This document shows positions 1-7,720 of a DNA stretch of 64,000 nt, piece after piece. The notes under the pieces were generated by a model. The model searched no databases, was not told the DNA's origin, and saw only the letters and a list, made by a program, of their open reading frames with translations. The DNA lies in the NCBI RefSeq assembly GCF_013450295.1, contig NZ_SKBR01000001.1, positions 2,058,501-2,122,500 on the forward strand. The letters are read 5' to 3'. Within the stretch, counting starts at the first letter, position 1. Each line of letters opens with the position of its first letter. The stretch comes from Streptomyces sp. AJS327 (GTDB lineage: Bacteria; Actinomycetota; Actinomycetes; Streptomycetales; Streptomycetaceae). Both the position numbers and the translations under genes were made by a program.

Positions 1-224
1 AGGAGCACTCCGGCGACCAGTTCTGGGCGCTCGACTGCGAGCCAGTCCTCACCCGTGCGGTCGCCGTTCGGCCCCAACGCCTCGGAGGAGTACACCGTTT
101 GGCAAGCCAGAGCCGCGCGCTCCCTGTCGACCGCGCGGGCGTCCACTCCGGGGCCGGACCGCCCCGTACCGTGGGGACGTGGGGGCTGGCATGATGGCGT
201 TCATGACCGCGTACCGAAAGGCAG

Positions 225-692
225 ATGCCGCGTAGCCGGCCTGGCGCCCTGCGCGTCGAACAGCACGGGCCCCGCGTCTGGGAGTGCCCGCCGCCGGATC
301 GGATCCACGGGCTGTCCGCCCGTACCAGCCTCGCGATACACCGGGTGGAGAGGCTGTCAGCCGACTGTGACGTCTACCCCGGTGTCACGGACCGCGCGCT
401 GCGGCGTTACCGGGCGTTTCTCGAACCACCCGGACGTCGGCCTCGCTATCCGCGGGACGCGGAGTGCTCCTGCCGTGGCTGTTCCTTGGACGACGTGCGG
501 TATGCCCGGGACGTGCTCGAACTGGTCGTCGGGCGGCTGCCTGTTCGGGCCCGTGCCGAGCTGGAGCGCCGCGTGGCCGCTCTGGACGCCCTGTACCTCG
601 GACGCACCCTTCCCGACCCGTTCGCCGACCGCCAGTGGCGTTCTGACCTCTGGTGGCGCCGTCGGCTCGCGGGCGGCGGGGAGGCCGGGTGA
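225..692 (+). CDS. Hypothetical protein with Cys-rich CxCRxC motif
   Basis: Not recognised as a named family. The 155-residue product is Arg-rich and has a short cysteine cluster (AECSCRGCSLDDV) near the middle, followed by an amphipathic helical stretch (ARDVLELVVGRLPVRARAELERRVAALDALYLG) and a Trp/Arg-rich tail. The cysteines could bind a metal or form disulfides, but nothing shows which. No signal peptide or membrane segment is visible. The ATG at 225 has a purine-rich AAAGG a few bases upstream. Codon use is GC-rich at third positions, as expected for a real gene. It stands alone, convergent with the Rieske operon and separated from it by a strong hairpin. Small proteins of this kind are common and uncharacterised in Streptomyces. 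Confidence 0.65.
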   Translation: MPRSRPGALRVEQHGPRVWECPPPDRIHGLSARTSLAIHRVERLSADCDVYPGVTDRALRRYRAFLEPPGRRPRYPRDAECSCRGCSLDDVRYARDVLELVVGRLPVRARAELERRVAALDALYLGRTLPDPFADRQWRSDLWWRRRLAGGGEAG

Positions 693-898
693 CGACCCGG
701 GATCCGCCGTGGCGGCGGGGACGGAGACGACCGGCGACGGCGGAGCGTCTCACCGGGCCGGGAGGGGGGTGCGGCTCCGCGCCCCGGTGCCGCACCACGG
801 GCGGTGGCTGAACTCCTCGGTCCGCTGGCCGTGTTCCGGGCCGCGCCGCCCGGGGCGAGGGCCAGGGGCGGAGGGGGTGCGCGGACAGGGGCCACCTC

Positions 899-938
899 GC
901 GCGGTACCGGTGCGGGAGCGCCCCCACCGGTACCGCGC
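899..938. terminator. Hairpin terminator of the Rieske operon, possibly bidirectional
   Basis: A perfect 14-bp inverted repeat (GCGCGGTACCGGTG, 899-912, and its complement at 925-938) encloses a 12-nt loop. It sits 5 bases past the end of the minus-strand Rieske gene and about 200 bases past the end of the plus-strand gene. There is no U tract, which is usual in high-GC actinomycetes. Confidence 0.75.
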
Positions 939-943
939 GGGGG

Positions 944-1981
944 TCAGCCCGCGACGCCGGCCTGGGCCTCGGCGGCCGCCCGGTACAGACGGCGCAGCCG
1001 CACCACGCCGAGGTCGTGCTGGTACAGGTTCTCGTGCTGGTCCGCGTCCGCGGGCATCGCTTCCAGCATCACCCGGTCCTGCTCAAGCACCTCCCAGTGG
1101 CGCCGCTCGATGAGCGTCTTGTAGAGGAAGCGCCAGGTGTCCCGCTGCCACCCGGTGACCTTCCGGTAGCGCCAGAAGAAGACACCGCACCGTCTCTCGT
1201 CGACTGGGCAGACCATGCCGACGATGCCGAACGGTCCCCCGGGGCCGGCCGACGGCGGGTACGGGATCGACAGGTCGACCCAGTCGACGCCGGTCCGGCA
1301 CAGTTCGACCCAGTCGAAGTTGACGCCGCGCTGGTCCGTCTTCTCGAAGAAGTAGCCACGGTCGGTCTCCCGGATGCGGAACCTGGCCGTCGTGTCACCG
1401 TCGTGCATGGAGTGCGACTCGTGGTGCAGGAAGGCGCCGTGCATCGGATCGAGGAGGTTCTCGACGGCGTAGCGCCACGGCACGTTCCACTCCGCGTAGC
1501 AGAGGATCGCTTCCGTCCCGGAGTCGGTGAGCGGCTCGGGGAGCGTCAACTCGACTGGTTCCGGGTGCTGTTCGTCGCCGAAGTAGGCGAGGACCGCGCC
1601 GCTCACCTCGCGGACGGGCAGCGACCTGACGAGCTTCTTGCCCTCCAGGTTGCAGCCGGGCAGGCCGGGCACCGAGGAGACGGTGCCGTCGCCCTCGACC
1701 TCGACACCGTGGTACCAGCAGGCCACCCGGTCGCCGAGGTGCCTGCCGAGCGACAGGGGCGCCCCCCGGTGCGGGCAGCGGTCCGCGAGCATCGACAGGG
1801 TGCCGTCGGAGCGGCGGAACAGGAGCCACCGCTCGCCGAGCGCGGTGACCTCGCGCATCGCGCCGGGCGCGACGAACGAGGACGGTACGACCGGGTGCCA
1901 CTGGTCGCGCAGGCCCGTCGCGTAGATGTGGTCGGCGGAGGAACCGGCCGCCGGGCTGGTCGGGGTCGTCGGGTTGGTCAT
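944..1981 (-). CDS. Rieske non-heme iron oxygenase, catalytic subunit
   Basis: Catalytic alpha subunit of a Rieske oxygenase (phenylpropionate dioxygenase/vanillate demethylase type) that would hydroxylate or demethylate an aromatic substrate using electrons from a reductase. The 345-residue protein shows the Rieske ligands C69-x-H71 and C88-xx-H91 in its N-terminal domain, then the mononuclear iron motif D178-xx-H181-xxxx-H186 (LLDPMHGAFLHH). The ATG at 1981 is preferred over a longer frame start because it lies 5 bases after the stop of the previous gene and has a GGGAG ribosome site. It is the last gene of the 11-gene minus-strand operon. The PDR/VanB reductase two genes upstream is its probable partner. 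No beta subunit is present, so it is probably the one-subunit type. The substrate is unknown. Confidence 0.92.
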   Translation of the reverse strand: MTNPTTPTSPAAGSSADHIYATGLRDQWHPVVPSSFVAPGAMREVTALGERWLLFRRSDGTLSMLADRCPHRGAPLSLGRHLGDRVACWYHGVEVEGDGTVSSVPGLPGCNLEGKKLVRSLPVREVSGAVLAYFGDEQHPEPVELTLPEPLTDSGTEAILCYAEWNVPWRYAVENLLDPMHGAFLHHESHSMHDGDTTARFRIRETDRGYFFEKTDQRGVNFDWVELCRTGVDWVDLSIPYPPSAGPGGPFGIVGMVCPVDERRCGVFFWRYRKVTGWQRDTWRFLYKTLIERRHWEVLEQDRVMLEAMPADADQHENLYQHDLGVVRLRRLYRAAAEAQAGVAG

Positions 1982-1986
1982 CGGGG

Positions 1987-2211
1987 TCACGCTCCCAGTC
2001 GGCGCATCTCGGCGCGGAACGAGTCCTCGGTCCACGGAGCGCCGTCGGGGGCGTGGACCTGGCGGGCGTTGAGCCCGCGGACGACGTCGGACAGTTCGTG
2101 GCCGTCCTCGGTGAAGACCTCTTCGAGGGTGGCGGCGAGCCTGTACTCGTAGGGGGTGGGTTCGCGCGTACGGGACTGGTGGACGTCCAGGTACGGCCAG
2201 GCGGTGGTCAC
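1987..2211 (-). CDS. Small recombinase-like helix-turn-helix domain protein
   Basis: A 74-residue protein resembling the small recombinase-like HTH proteins found next to Rieske oxygenase genes. Its layout is a Tyr/His start (YLDVHQSRTREPTPYEYRLA), an acidic helix, then a C-terminal HTH-like segment (LNARQVHAPDGAPWTEDSFRAEMRRLG) like the end of serine-recombinase DNA-binding regions. Start is GTG at 2211 with GGAGG upstream. It lies between the reductase (19-base gap) and the Rieske gene (5-base gap), so it is almost certainly made with them. It may help oxygenase assembly or regulation, but that is inference from position. It is too small to be a recombinase. Confidence 0.8.
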   Translation of the reverse strand: MTTAWPYLDVHQSRTREPTPYEYRLAATLEEVFTEDGHELSDVVRGLNARQVHAPDGAPWTEDSFRAEMRRLGA

Positions 2212-2230
2212 ACGTGCCTCCAGGAAGGGG

Positions 2231-3175
2231 TTACAGGTCGAGGGCCAGGCGGCCGGAGGCGCGACGGGAGACGCAGATCATCATCGTGGCGCCCGCGGCC
2301 CGTTCGGCCTCGGAGAGCAGGAAGTCGCGGTGGTCGGGCGTACCGTCGAGCACCCGGGTCTCGCAGGACCCGCAGATCCCGTCGCGGCAGGAGCTGACCA
2401 CGTCGAGCCCGGCGGACTCGGCGGCATCGAGAATCGACATGTCCGCGCCGACGGAGAGCGTGAGCCCGGACGTGCGGCACTCGACCTCGAACGCCGCGTC
2501 GTCCCCGGACCGTTCGACGACCGGCGCCGCGAACCGCTCGACGCGCAGCTGCTCCGCCGGGCAGCGAGCCTCCACGGCGGCCAGCAGGGCCTCGGGGCCG
2601 CAGCAGTAGACGAGTGTGCCGTCCGGGAGGCCGGCCAGCGCCGCGTCCAGGTCGATGTGGCCGTGCTCGTCGTGCGGGACGACCGTCACATCGCCACCCA
2701 GCGCGGTGAGTTCGTCGAGGAACGCCATCGAGGAGCGGCTGCGTCCGCCGTACACCATGCGCCACTCGGCGCCGCGGCGCGCCGCCTCGCGGGCCATGGC
2801 GAGGATCGGGGTCACGCCGATGCCGCCCGCGACGAAGACGTAGCCCGCCGCGTCCTCCAGGGCGAAGTGGTTGCGCGGCGCCGACACGGTGACCCGTCCG
2901 CCGGGCCGCAGCCTCGCGTGCACGTGGCGCGAACCCCCGCGCGAGGACGGTTCGTTGAGGACGCCGACGCGGTACGTCCGCGGGGTGCGCGGGTCCGAGC
3001 ACAGGCTGTACTGGCGGACCAGACCGTCCAGGTGGAGGTCGACGTGCGCGCCGGGCTCCCAGCTGGGCAGCGGCCCGCCGTCCGGGTGGGTCAGCTCGAC
3101 GGAGAGGACACCGTCGGCCTCCCACGTCATGCGGCGTACGAGGAGGTCCATCAGGGGCTCGTCGGGTGAGGTCAT
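2231..3175 (-). CDS. PDR/VanB family oxidoreductase (Rieske reductase)
   Basis: Single-chain phthalate-dioxygenase-reductase type protein that passes electrons from NAD(P)H through flavin and a plant-type 2Fe-2S centre to a Rieske oxygenase. The 314 residues show the flavin motif RQYSL (54-58), the nucleotide-binding motif GGIGVTP (117-123), a CCGPEALL segment, and the C-terminal ferredoxin domain with cluster cysteines C263, C268, C271 and C301. ATG at 3175 has GGAGG nine bases upstream. It sits 15 bases after the ThDP gene and 19 before the small HTH gene. A paralogue with the same layout lies at 59079-60044 beside the second Rieske gene, so each oxygenase seems to have its own reductase. 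Confidence 0.92.
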   Translation of the reverse strand: MTSPDEPLMDLLVRRMTWEADGVLSVELTHPDGGPLPSWEPGAHVDLHLDGLVRQYSLCSDPRTPRTYRVGVLNEPSSRGGSRHVHARLRPGGRVTVSAPRNHFALEDAAGYVFVAGGIGVTPILAMAREAARRGAEWRMVYGGRSRSSMAFLDELTALGGDVTVVPHDEHGHIDLDAALAGLPDGTLVYCCGPEALLAAVEARCPAEQLRVERFAAPVVERSGDDAAFEVECRTSGLTLSVGADMSILDAAESAGLDVVSSCRDGICGSCETRVLDGTPDHRDFLLSEAERAAGATMMICVSRRASGRLALDL

Positions 3176-3190
3176 GGTTGCGGAGCCTCC

Positions 3191-4816
3191 CTACACGACC
3201 GGGATCTTCACGGGTGGGGTGAACGGGTTCCTCATCGGGCCGAGAGCCGCGAGATCGACCTCGACCAGCGTCGGCCCGTCCGAGGCGACGGCCTCTGCGA
3301 GTACGGGACCGGCGTGCTCGCGGTCCGCGATCCGCAGGTAGGGCAGCCCGCAGGCCTGGGCGAGGAGTGCGAAGTCGGGTGTCGCGAGGTCCACTCCGGC
3401 GCGGCGGTCGCCGTGCCGGTCCTGCATGTTGCGCAGCACGCCGTAACCGCCGTCGTTGAACACGATGAGCGTGAGCCGTGGCCGCTCCTGGGCGAGCGTG
3501 AGCAGCTCGCCGAGGTGCACGGCGAGTCCGCCGTCGCCCGCGATGACGACCGTGGGCGCGCCGGGGCGGGCGAGCGCCGCCCCGACGCCCATTCCGAGGC
3601 CCTGGCCTATGCCGCCGCCGCGCGGGAAGACGTTGTCACGCGGGTCGTACATGTCGAGGAGCCGGTTGCCCCAGCTGCTGGACGCGATCGTGACGTCGCG
3701 CGCGACGACGGCCTCGCGGGGGAGCGCGGCCCGGATCGCGTCACAGATGGCGGCCTGCGGGCCGATGCTGTCGTGCAGCGTGGCGCGTACCTCGTCGCGG
3801 ACCGTGGCGACCCGCTCCGTCCACGCCGGCCCGGCGGGCCTCGCGTAGGGGAGCAGCCGCCCCAGCACCTCGCCGGCGTCGCCGTGCAGCGCGTGCCGGA
3901 CCGGGTACACACGGCCGAGCGCGTCCGCGTCGAGGTCGATCTGGAGGTGCGCGGAGGGGAGCCTCAGTCCGTAGTCGGCGGTCTCGTTGGACCGGAAGTG
4001 CGTGCCGATCGAGAGCAGGACGTCGGCGTCGGCGAGCAGGGCGCGCCCGGCCGGTGCCGTCGCGAAGTTGCCGACGACCCGCGCGTCGTCCTCGGGGACG
4101 CTTCCGCGCCCGGAGTTGGAGGTGAGCAGCGCGGCGCCGGTCGCGGTGAGGAGGTCCGCGAGCTGGGCCCGCGCGCGGGTCGCGCCGCCGCCCGCCCAGA
4201 TCACGGGCCGCTCCGCCGAGGCCAGCGTGGCGCCGGCGGCGGCGAGTTCCGCGTCGCTGGGCGACGGGACGTCCGCCTCCGGGAGGTGCGTGGCCGTGTC
4301 GGTCTGGGCCGCGTACTGGAGATCGATCGGCCATTCCACGCTCGCGGGGCCTCCCGGAGCGGTCCGCGCGGCGCGGGCCGCCTCGCGCAGGACGCGGCCG
4401 GCCGCGTCGGCGGACGGCACGGTGGCGGCGTGTTTGGAGACCGCCGCCAGCATGCCGAGCTGGTCCTTGGTCTCGTGGATGAAACCGCGGCCGCTGCCCA
4501 GGAACTCCGACTCGACCTGCCCGGTGACGTGCAGGACGGAGGTACCGGCCGAGAGGGCTTCGACGAGGGAGCCAGCCGCGTTGCCCGCGCCGGTGCCGGT
4601 CGAGGTGAGCGCGCACCCCAGGGAGCCGCGGGCCCGGCCGTAGGCGTCGGCGGCGCTGACGGCGGTCGCCTCGTGCCGCACGGGTACGAAGCGGAGTTCA
4701 CGGTCCACGGCCTCGACGAGCGGCAGGTTGTGCACGCTCACGATCCCGAAGACCGTGCCGATGTCCAGTTCCCGCAGTACGGCGACGAGGAGATCGCCTC
4801 CGGTCTGGTAACGCAT
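3191..4816 (-). CDS. Thiamine diphosphate-dependent enzyme (decarboxylase/acetolactate synthase-like)
   Basis: ThDP enzyme of the acetolactate synthase/benzoylformate decarboxylase superfamily, 541 residues, a full-length three-domain protein. E49 in the RHEATA motif is the conserved cofactor-activating glutamate. GDGG at 427-430 with N454 (FNDGGYG) forms the Mg/ThDP motif. The ATG at 4816 is chosen because the family-typical start (RYQTGGDLLVAVL) follows it and GGAG precedes it; the 110 in-frame residues further upstream overlap the SDR gene. The reaction may be decarboxylation or C-C cleavage of a 2-oxo acid made by the pathway. The exact substrate cannot be read from the sequence. Spacing to both neighbours (10 and 15 bases) fits one operon. 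Confidence 0.88.
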   Translation of the reverse strand: MRYQTGGDLLVAVLRELDIGTVFGIVSVHNLPLVEAVDRELRFVPVRHEATAVSAADAYGRARGSLGCALTSTGTGAGNAAGSLVEALSAGTSVLHVTGQVESEFLGSGRGFIHETKDQLGMLAAVSKHAATVPSADAAGRVLREAARAARTAPGGPASVEWPIDLQYAAQTDTATHLPEADVPSPSDAELAAAGATLASAERPVIWAGGGATRARAQLADLLTATGAALLTSNSGRGSVPEDDARVVGNFATAPAGRALLADADVLLSIGTHFRSNETADYGLRLPSAHLQIDLDADALGRVYPVRHALHGDAGEVLGRLLPYARPAGPAWTERVATVRDEVRATLHDSIGPQAAICDAIRAALPREAVVARDVTIASSSWGNRLLDMYDPRDNVFPRGGGIGQGLGMGVGAALARPGAPTVVIAGDGGLAVHLGELLTLAQERPRLTLIVFNDGGYGVLRNMQDRHGDRRAGVDLATPDFALLAQACGLPYLRIADREHAGPVLAEAVASDGPTLVEVDLAALGPMRNPFTPPVKIPVV

Positions 4817-4826
4817 GGGGGTCTCC

Positions 4827-5609
4827 TCAGAGGACGGAGCGGCCGACGCCTCCGCAGACGTCGACGCTGGTTCCGGTGATGTACGAGGCGAGCGGTGAGA
4901 GCAACGTGGTGATCGCGTAGGCGACCTCCTCGGCCCGGCCGAGGCGCCCGAGCGCGATACCCCGGTCGGCGGCCAGCTCCGCCTGCCAGTCCTCGTAGGA
5001 GAGGCCGGAGCCGGAGGCGGCGTGCCGTCGGGTCCACTGGCCGGTGTCGACGAGGCCGAGGCAGACCGAGTTGACGCGGATCCCCTCGGGGGCCAGCTCG
5101 GTGGCGAGGGACTTGGAGAGGTTGAGGACGCCGGCGCGGGCGGCACTGGTCGTGATGAGCCGGGTTTCCGGCTGCTTGGCCAGGACCGCGTTGACGTTCA
5201 CCACGGACGCGGCGTCCGAGGCGGTGAGGTGGGGGCGGGCGGCGTGCAGCGGGTTGAGGACGCCGGAGAACTTCAGTTCCAGTTCGTCGCGCCAGTCCTC
5301 CGCCGTGGACTCGTCCAGGTTCTTCATACGGGACTGGCCCGCGTTGTTGACGAGTCCGTCGACGCCGCCGAAGGTGTCGGCGGTCTGCCGTACGAAGTCC
5401 CGTACGGCGCCGGGGTCCCGGACGTCGCAGACGCCGGTCAGGAGCCGGTCGCCGTCGAGCGGCGCCGCCGCCCTCGCCAGCCGGCCGGCGTCCCGGCCGC
5501 AGGTCGCGACCCGCGCGCCCTCGGCCAGAAGGGCGCGGACCGTGGCCAGGCCGACGCCCGAGCTGCCGCCGGTGACCAGGACGGTCCGGTCGGCGAGGCC
5601 CAGATCCAT
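4827..5609 (-). CDS. SDR-family protein lacking the canonical catalytic tetrad
   Basis: Short-chain dehydrogenase/reductase fold, 260 residues. The nucleotide-binding motif TGGSSGVG (13-20) and the NNAG motif (88-91) are present. The active site is unusual: where the family has Ser-13x-Tyr-3x-Lys, this protein has A141, T154 and R158 (VNVNAVLA ... TTSAARAGV). It therefore probably does not do a standard Tyr-dependent hydride transfer. It may be a diverged SDR subgroup with different chemistry or a structural role. Start is ATG at 5609, directly before the typical N-terminus; an in-frame extension upstream overlaps the next SDR gene. It lies between the canonical SDR (20-base gap) and the ThDP gene (10-base gap). 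Confidence 0.88.
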   Translation of the reverse strand: MDLGLADRTVLVTGGSSGVGLATVRALLAEGARVATCGRDAGRLARAAAPLDGDRLLTGVCDVRDPGAVRDFVRQTADTFGGVDGLVNNAGQSRMKNLDESTAEDWRDELELKFSGVLNPLHAARPHLTASDAASVVNVNAVLAKQPETRLITTSAARAGVLNLSKSLATELAPEGIRVNSVCLGLVDTGQWTRRHAASGSGLSYEDWQAELAADRGIALGRLGRAEEVAYAITTLLSPLASYITGTSVDVCGGVGRSVL

Positions 5610-5629
5610 AACTCTGCGCTCCTGTGGGG

Positions 5630-6382
5630 TCAGTTCATCGTGAAGCCGCCGTTGACGGCTATCACTTGTCCGGTGAGATAGCGGGACTCCTCGCCGAGCA
5701 GGAAGGCGACGAGGCCGATGAGGTCGCCGGGTTCCTGGGGCCGGGAGATGGCCCGGCCCGAGCGGTACAGCTGGTGCCGTTCCCCGGGCACGGTCTCGGT
5801 GGCCTCGCACTCGGTGAGGCCGGGCGCGACCGCGTTGACGGTGACGCCCCGGTCGCCCAGTTCCCTGGCCATCGCCCGGGTGAGCGCGACGACCGCGCCC
5901 TTGGAGGCGATGTAGTGGGCGAGGCGTGGCGAGCCGTAGAGCGCCGCGTCCGAGGCGATGTTGACGATCCGGCCGGGAGCCCGGAACAGCGGGTACAGGG
6001 TCTTCGACACCAGCCAGGGGCCGCGGGCGTTGACCGTCATCAGGCGGTCCCACACCTCGACGTCGATGTCCTGGAACTCCGCGCCGCCGACGCCGTTGGC
6101 GAGCGCCGCGTTGTTGACCAGGCCGTACAGCGGTCCCAGGTCGCGCACGCGGTCGGCGAGCCGGGCGACGGACCCGGGGTCGGCCACGTCGCAGCGCACG
6201 AAGTGGGCGTCGAGCCCCCTGCCGCGAAGTTCCTCGGCGGCCCGGGCCCCGCGATCGGGGTCCAGTTCGGCGATCACGACGCGGAAGCCGTCCTCGGCGG
6301 CCCGGCGGGCCATGGCCAGTCCCAGGCCACGGCCCGCCCCGGTGACGACGACGGTGCCGGTCACCCCGGATGGGTCAGTCAC
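5630..6382 (-). CDS. SDR-family oxidoreductase
   Basis: Classical SDR, 250 residues, with TGAGRGLG (nucleotide binding, about 14-21), NNAA in place of NNAG, the catalytic serine in IVNIAS and the YIASK active-site motif. It would oxidise or reduce an alcohol, ketone or cis-diol intermediate with NAD(P). After a Rieske hydroxylation, a cis-dihydrodiol dehydrogenase role is attractive but not proven. Start ATG at 6382 overlaps the end of the cupin gene by 8 bases, which implies translational coupling. Unlike its downstream SDR neighbour it keeps the full catalytic set, so the two are unlikely to be redundant. Confidence 0.92.
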   Translation of the reverse strand: MTDPSGVTGTVVVTGAGRGLGLAMARRAAEDGFRVVIAELDPDRGARAAEELRGRGLDAHFVRCDVADPGSVARLADRVRDLGPLYGLVNNAALANGVGGAEFQDIDVEVWDRLMTVNARGPWLVSKTLYPLFRAPGRIVNIASDAALYGSPRLAHYIASKGAVVALTRAMARELGDRGVTVNAVAPGLTECEATETVPGERHQLYRSGRAISRPQEPGDLIGLVAFLLGEESRYLTGQVIAVNGGFTMN

Positions 6383-6896
6383 GCGTCACCCCGTGCATCG
6401 GCGAGTGCTCCGGGTACGTCGGCACCCGCGGCTTCCGGGTGCCGATGACGACGCAGAACAGGGCGTCGGTGTCGCCCTCGTTCTTCAGGGAGCGTGCCAC
6501 GCCCGCCGGGACGACGATCATGTCGCGGTAGCCGAGGGTGCGGTACTCGACCTGGTCGGCGCCGCGGTGGATGCCGACGCGGACCTGGCCCTCCAGGACG
6601 AAGAACGCCTCCTCGACGTCGTGGTGGGTGTGCTCGGGGCCCTCGGCTCCGGGCGGCAGGAGCATGTTGGAGAAGGTGAATCCGCCGGACGGGATGATCC
6701 GGGAGTCGTTCTCGTGGTCGCCGGTGGCGCCCGATCCGACGTAGCGGATCTGGCCGCGACGGTACTGGGGGCCCGCCTTCTCCTGGAAGGAGAGGGTGGT
6801 GAAGTCCGCGATCCGGGACTCCCTGGTGGCGATGAGGGAGTCGGTGAACGCGGCGAGGTCGCCCCCGTTGTCGTAGTCGGTGGTGGTCAGAGGCAT
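6375..6896 (-). CDS. Cupin-domain protein
   Basis: 173-residue single-cupin protein. The first cupin motif appears as PEHTHHDVEEAFFVLEG and the second as DMIVVPAGVARSLKNEG, with a good set of histidine and glutamate metal ligands. A divalent metal site and isomerase, dioxygenase or ligand-binding activity are possible. ATG at 6896 is chosen because it follows the hydrolase stop by overlap and begins the conserved region (PLTTTDYDNGGDL); longer in-frame sequence lies inside the hydrolase gene. Overlaps of 10 bases with the hydrolase and 8 bases with the SDR show tight coupling. Confidence 0.87.
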   Translation of the reverse strand: MPLTTTDYDNGGDLAAFTDSLIATRESRIADFTTLSFQEKAGPQYRRGQIRYVGSGATGDHENDSRIIPSGGFTFSNMLLPPGAEGPEHTHHDVEEAFFVLEGQVRVGIHRGADQVEYRTLGYRDMIVVPAGVARSLKNEGDTDALFCVVIGTRKPRVPTYPEHSPMHGVTRD

Positions 6897-7720
6897 GGCT
6901 GAGACTCCTGCTCCGGGATGCGGGTGGTGATGTGGAGGTGGGACAGGACCCAGGCGTTGAACCGCTCGGGCTGTTCCTGGTTGGCCAGGTGACCGGCGTC
7001 CTTGACGATCACGTGGGCCGTCAGGCGGAGGCCGCCGGCGATGGCCTGGGCTCCCTCGACGCCGGTGACCTGGTCCTGATCGCCGCACACGACGAGCGCG
7101 GGCGCGGCGATCGCGGGCAGTTCCCCGCGCAGGTCGGCCGTCGCCATGGACTCGGCGGCGTAGGCGTATCCGGGCAGCCGCACGGACGACGCCATGGTGT
7201 CGACGACGCGCTGGACGAGGGCGCCGGGCGCCGCGGGGGAGACCAGCCGGGGCCCGCGCTTCCTGGCGAAGGCGCGTGGTCCCAGCTCCGCCAGTTCCGC
7301 GGCGCGGGAGCGCATGCCCTCGGCCTTCCGGGGGTCCGTGCCGGAGCCGGGGCTGGAGTCGGCGACCACCAGTGACGCGGCGAGGCCGGGGTGACGGGCC
7401 GCGAGACGCAGCGCGATCACGCCGCCCCACGACACCCCGAGGACATGGGCGCCGCCACCCCGCTCGCGGATGAGGGCGGCCGCGGCGTCCGCGTACCCGT
7501 CCAGGTCCAGTGGCCCCTCGGGATCGGGCGACGCGGCGTAGCCGGGCGCGTCCCAGGCCACCACCCGCGCGTACGCGGACAGTTCGGCGAGCTGCGGCGC
7601 GAACGCCGCGGACGACGAACCGACGCCGTGCAGGCAGAGCAGCAGCGGGCCGTGGTCACCGGCCTCCTCCACGTGGACGGACACCGTGGGCGCCGTGGGC
7701 GCGGTCGGGACGGGGTTCAC
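6887..7720 (-). CDS. Alpha/beta hydrolase, ring-cleavage-product hydrolase candidate
   Basis: 277-residue alpha/beta hydrolase like the C-C hydrolases that split meta-cleavage products. It shows the oxyanion HG motif (31-32), nucleophile S97 in GVSWGG, the acid in VCGDQDQVTG and the catalytic histidine in KDAGHLANQEQPERF. No signal peptide, so cytoplasmic. GTG start at 7720 overlaps the stop of the AspDH-like gene in a GTGA junction. The position two genes downstream of the extradiol dioxygenase supports hydrolysis of the ring-opened product, but an enol-lactone or ester hydrolase is also possible. Confidence 0.9.
   Translation of the reverse strand: MNPVPTAPTAPTVSVHVEEAGDHGPLLLCLHGVGSSSAAFAPQLAELSAYARVVAWDAPGYAASPDPEGPLDLDGYADAAAALIRERGGGAHVLGVSWGGVIALRLAARHPGLAASLVVADSSPGSGTDPRKAEGMRSRAAELAELGPRAFARKRGPRLVSPAAPGALVQRVVDTMASSVRLPGYAYAAESMATADLRGELPAIAAPALVVCGDQDQVTGVEGAQAIAGGLRLTAHVIVKDAGHLANQEQPERFNAWVLSHLHITTRIPEQESQPCL

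Noticed and set aside
1..192. Open frame at the window edge (possible C-terminus EHSGDQFWALDCEPV)
   Set aside because: The first residues look protein-like but the frame soon becomes Arg/Gly-rich and ends at 192 with no family signal. It could be the end of an outside gene but cannot be supported.
1016..2152. Long plus-strand frame over the Rieske gene
   Set aside because: Opposite-strand frame produced by high-GC codon use. The minus strand has clear Rieske motifs.
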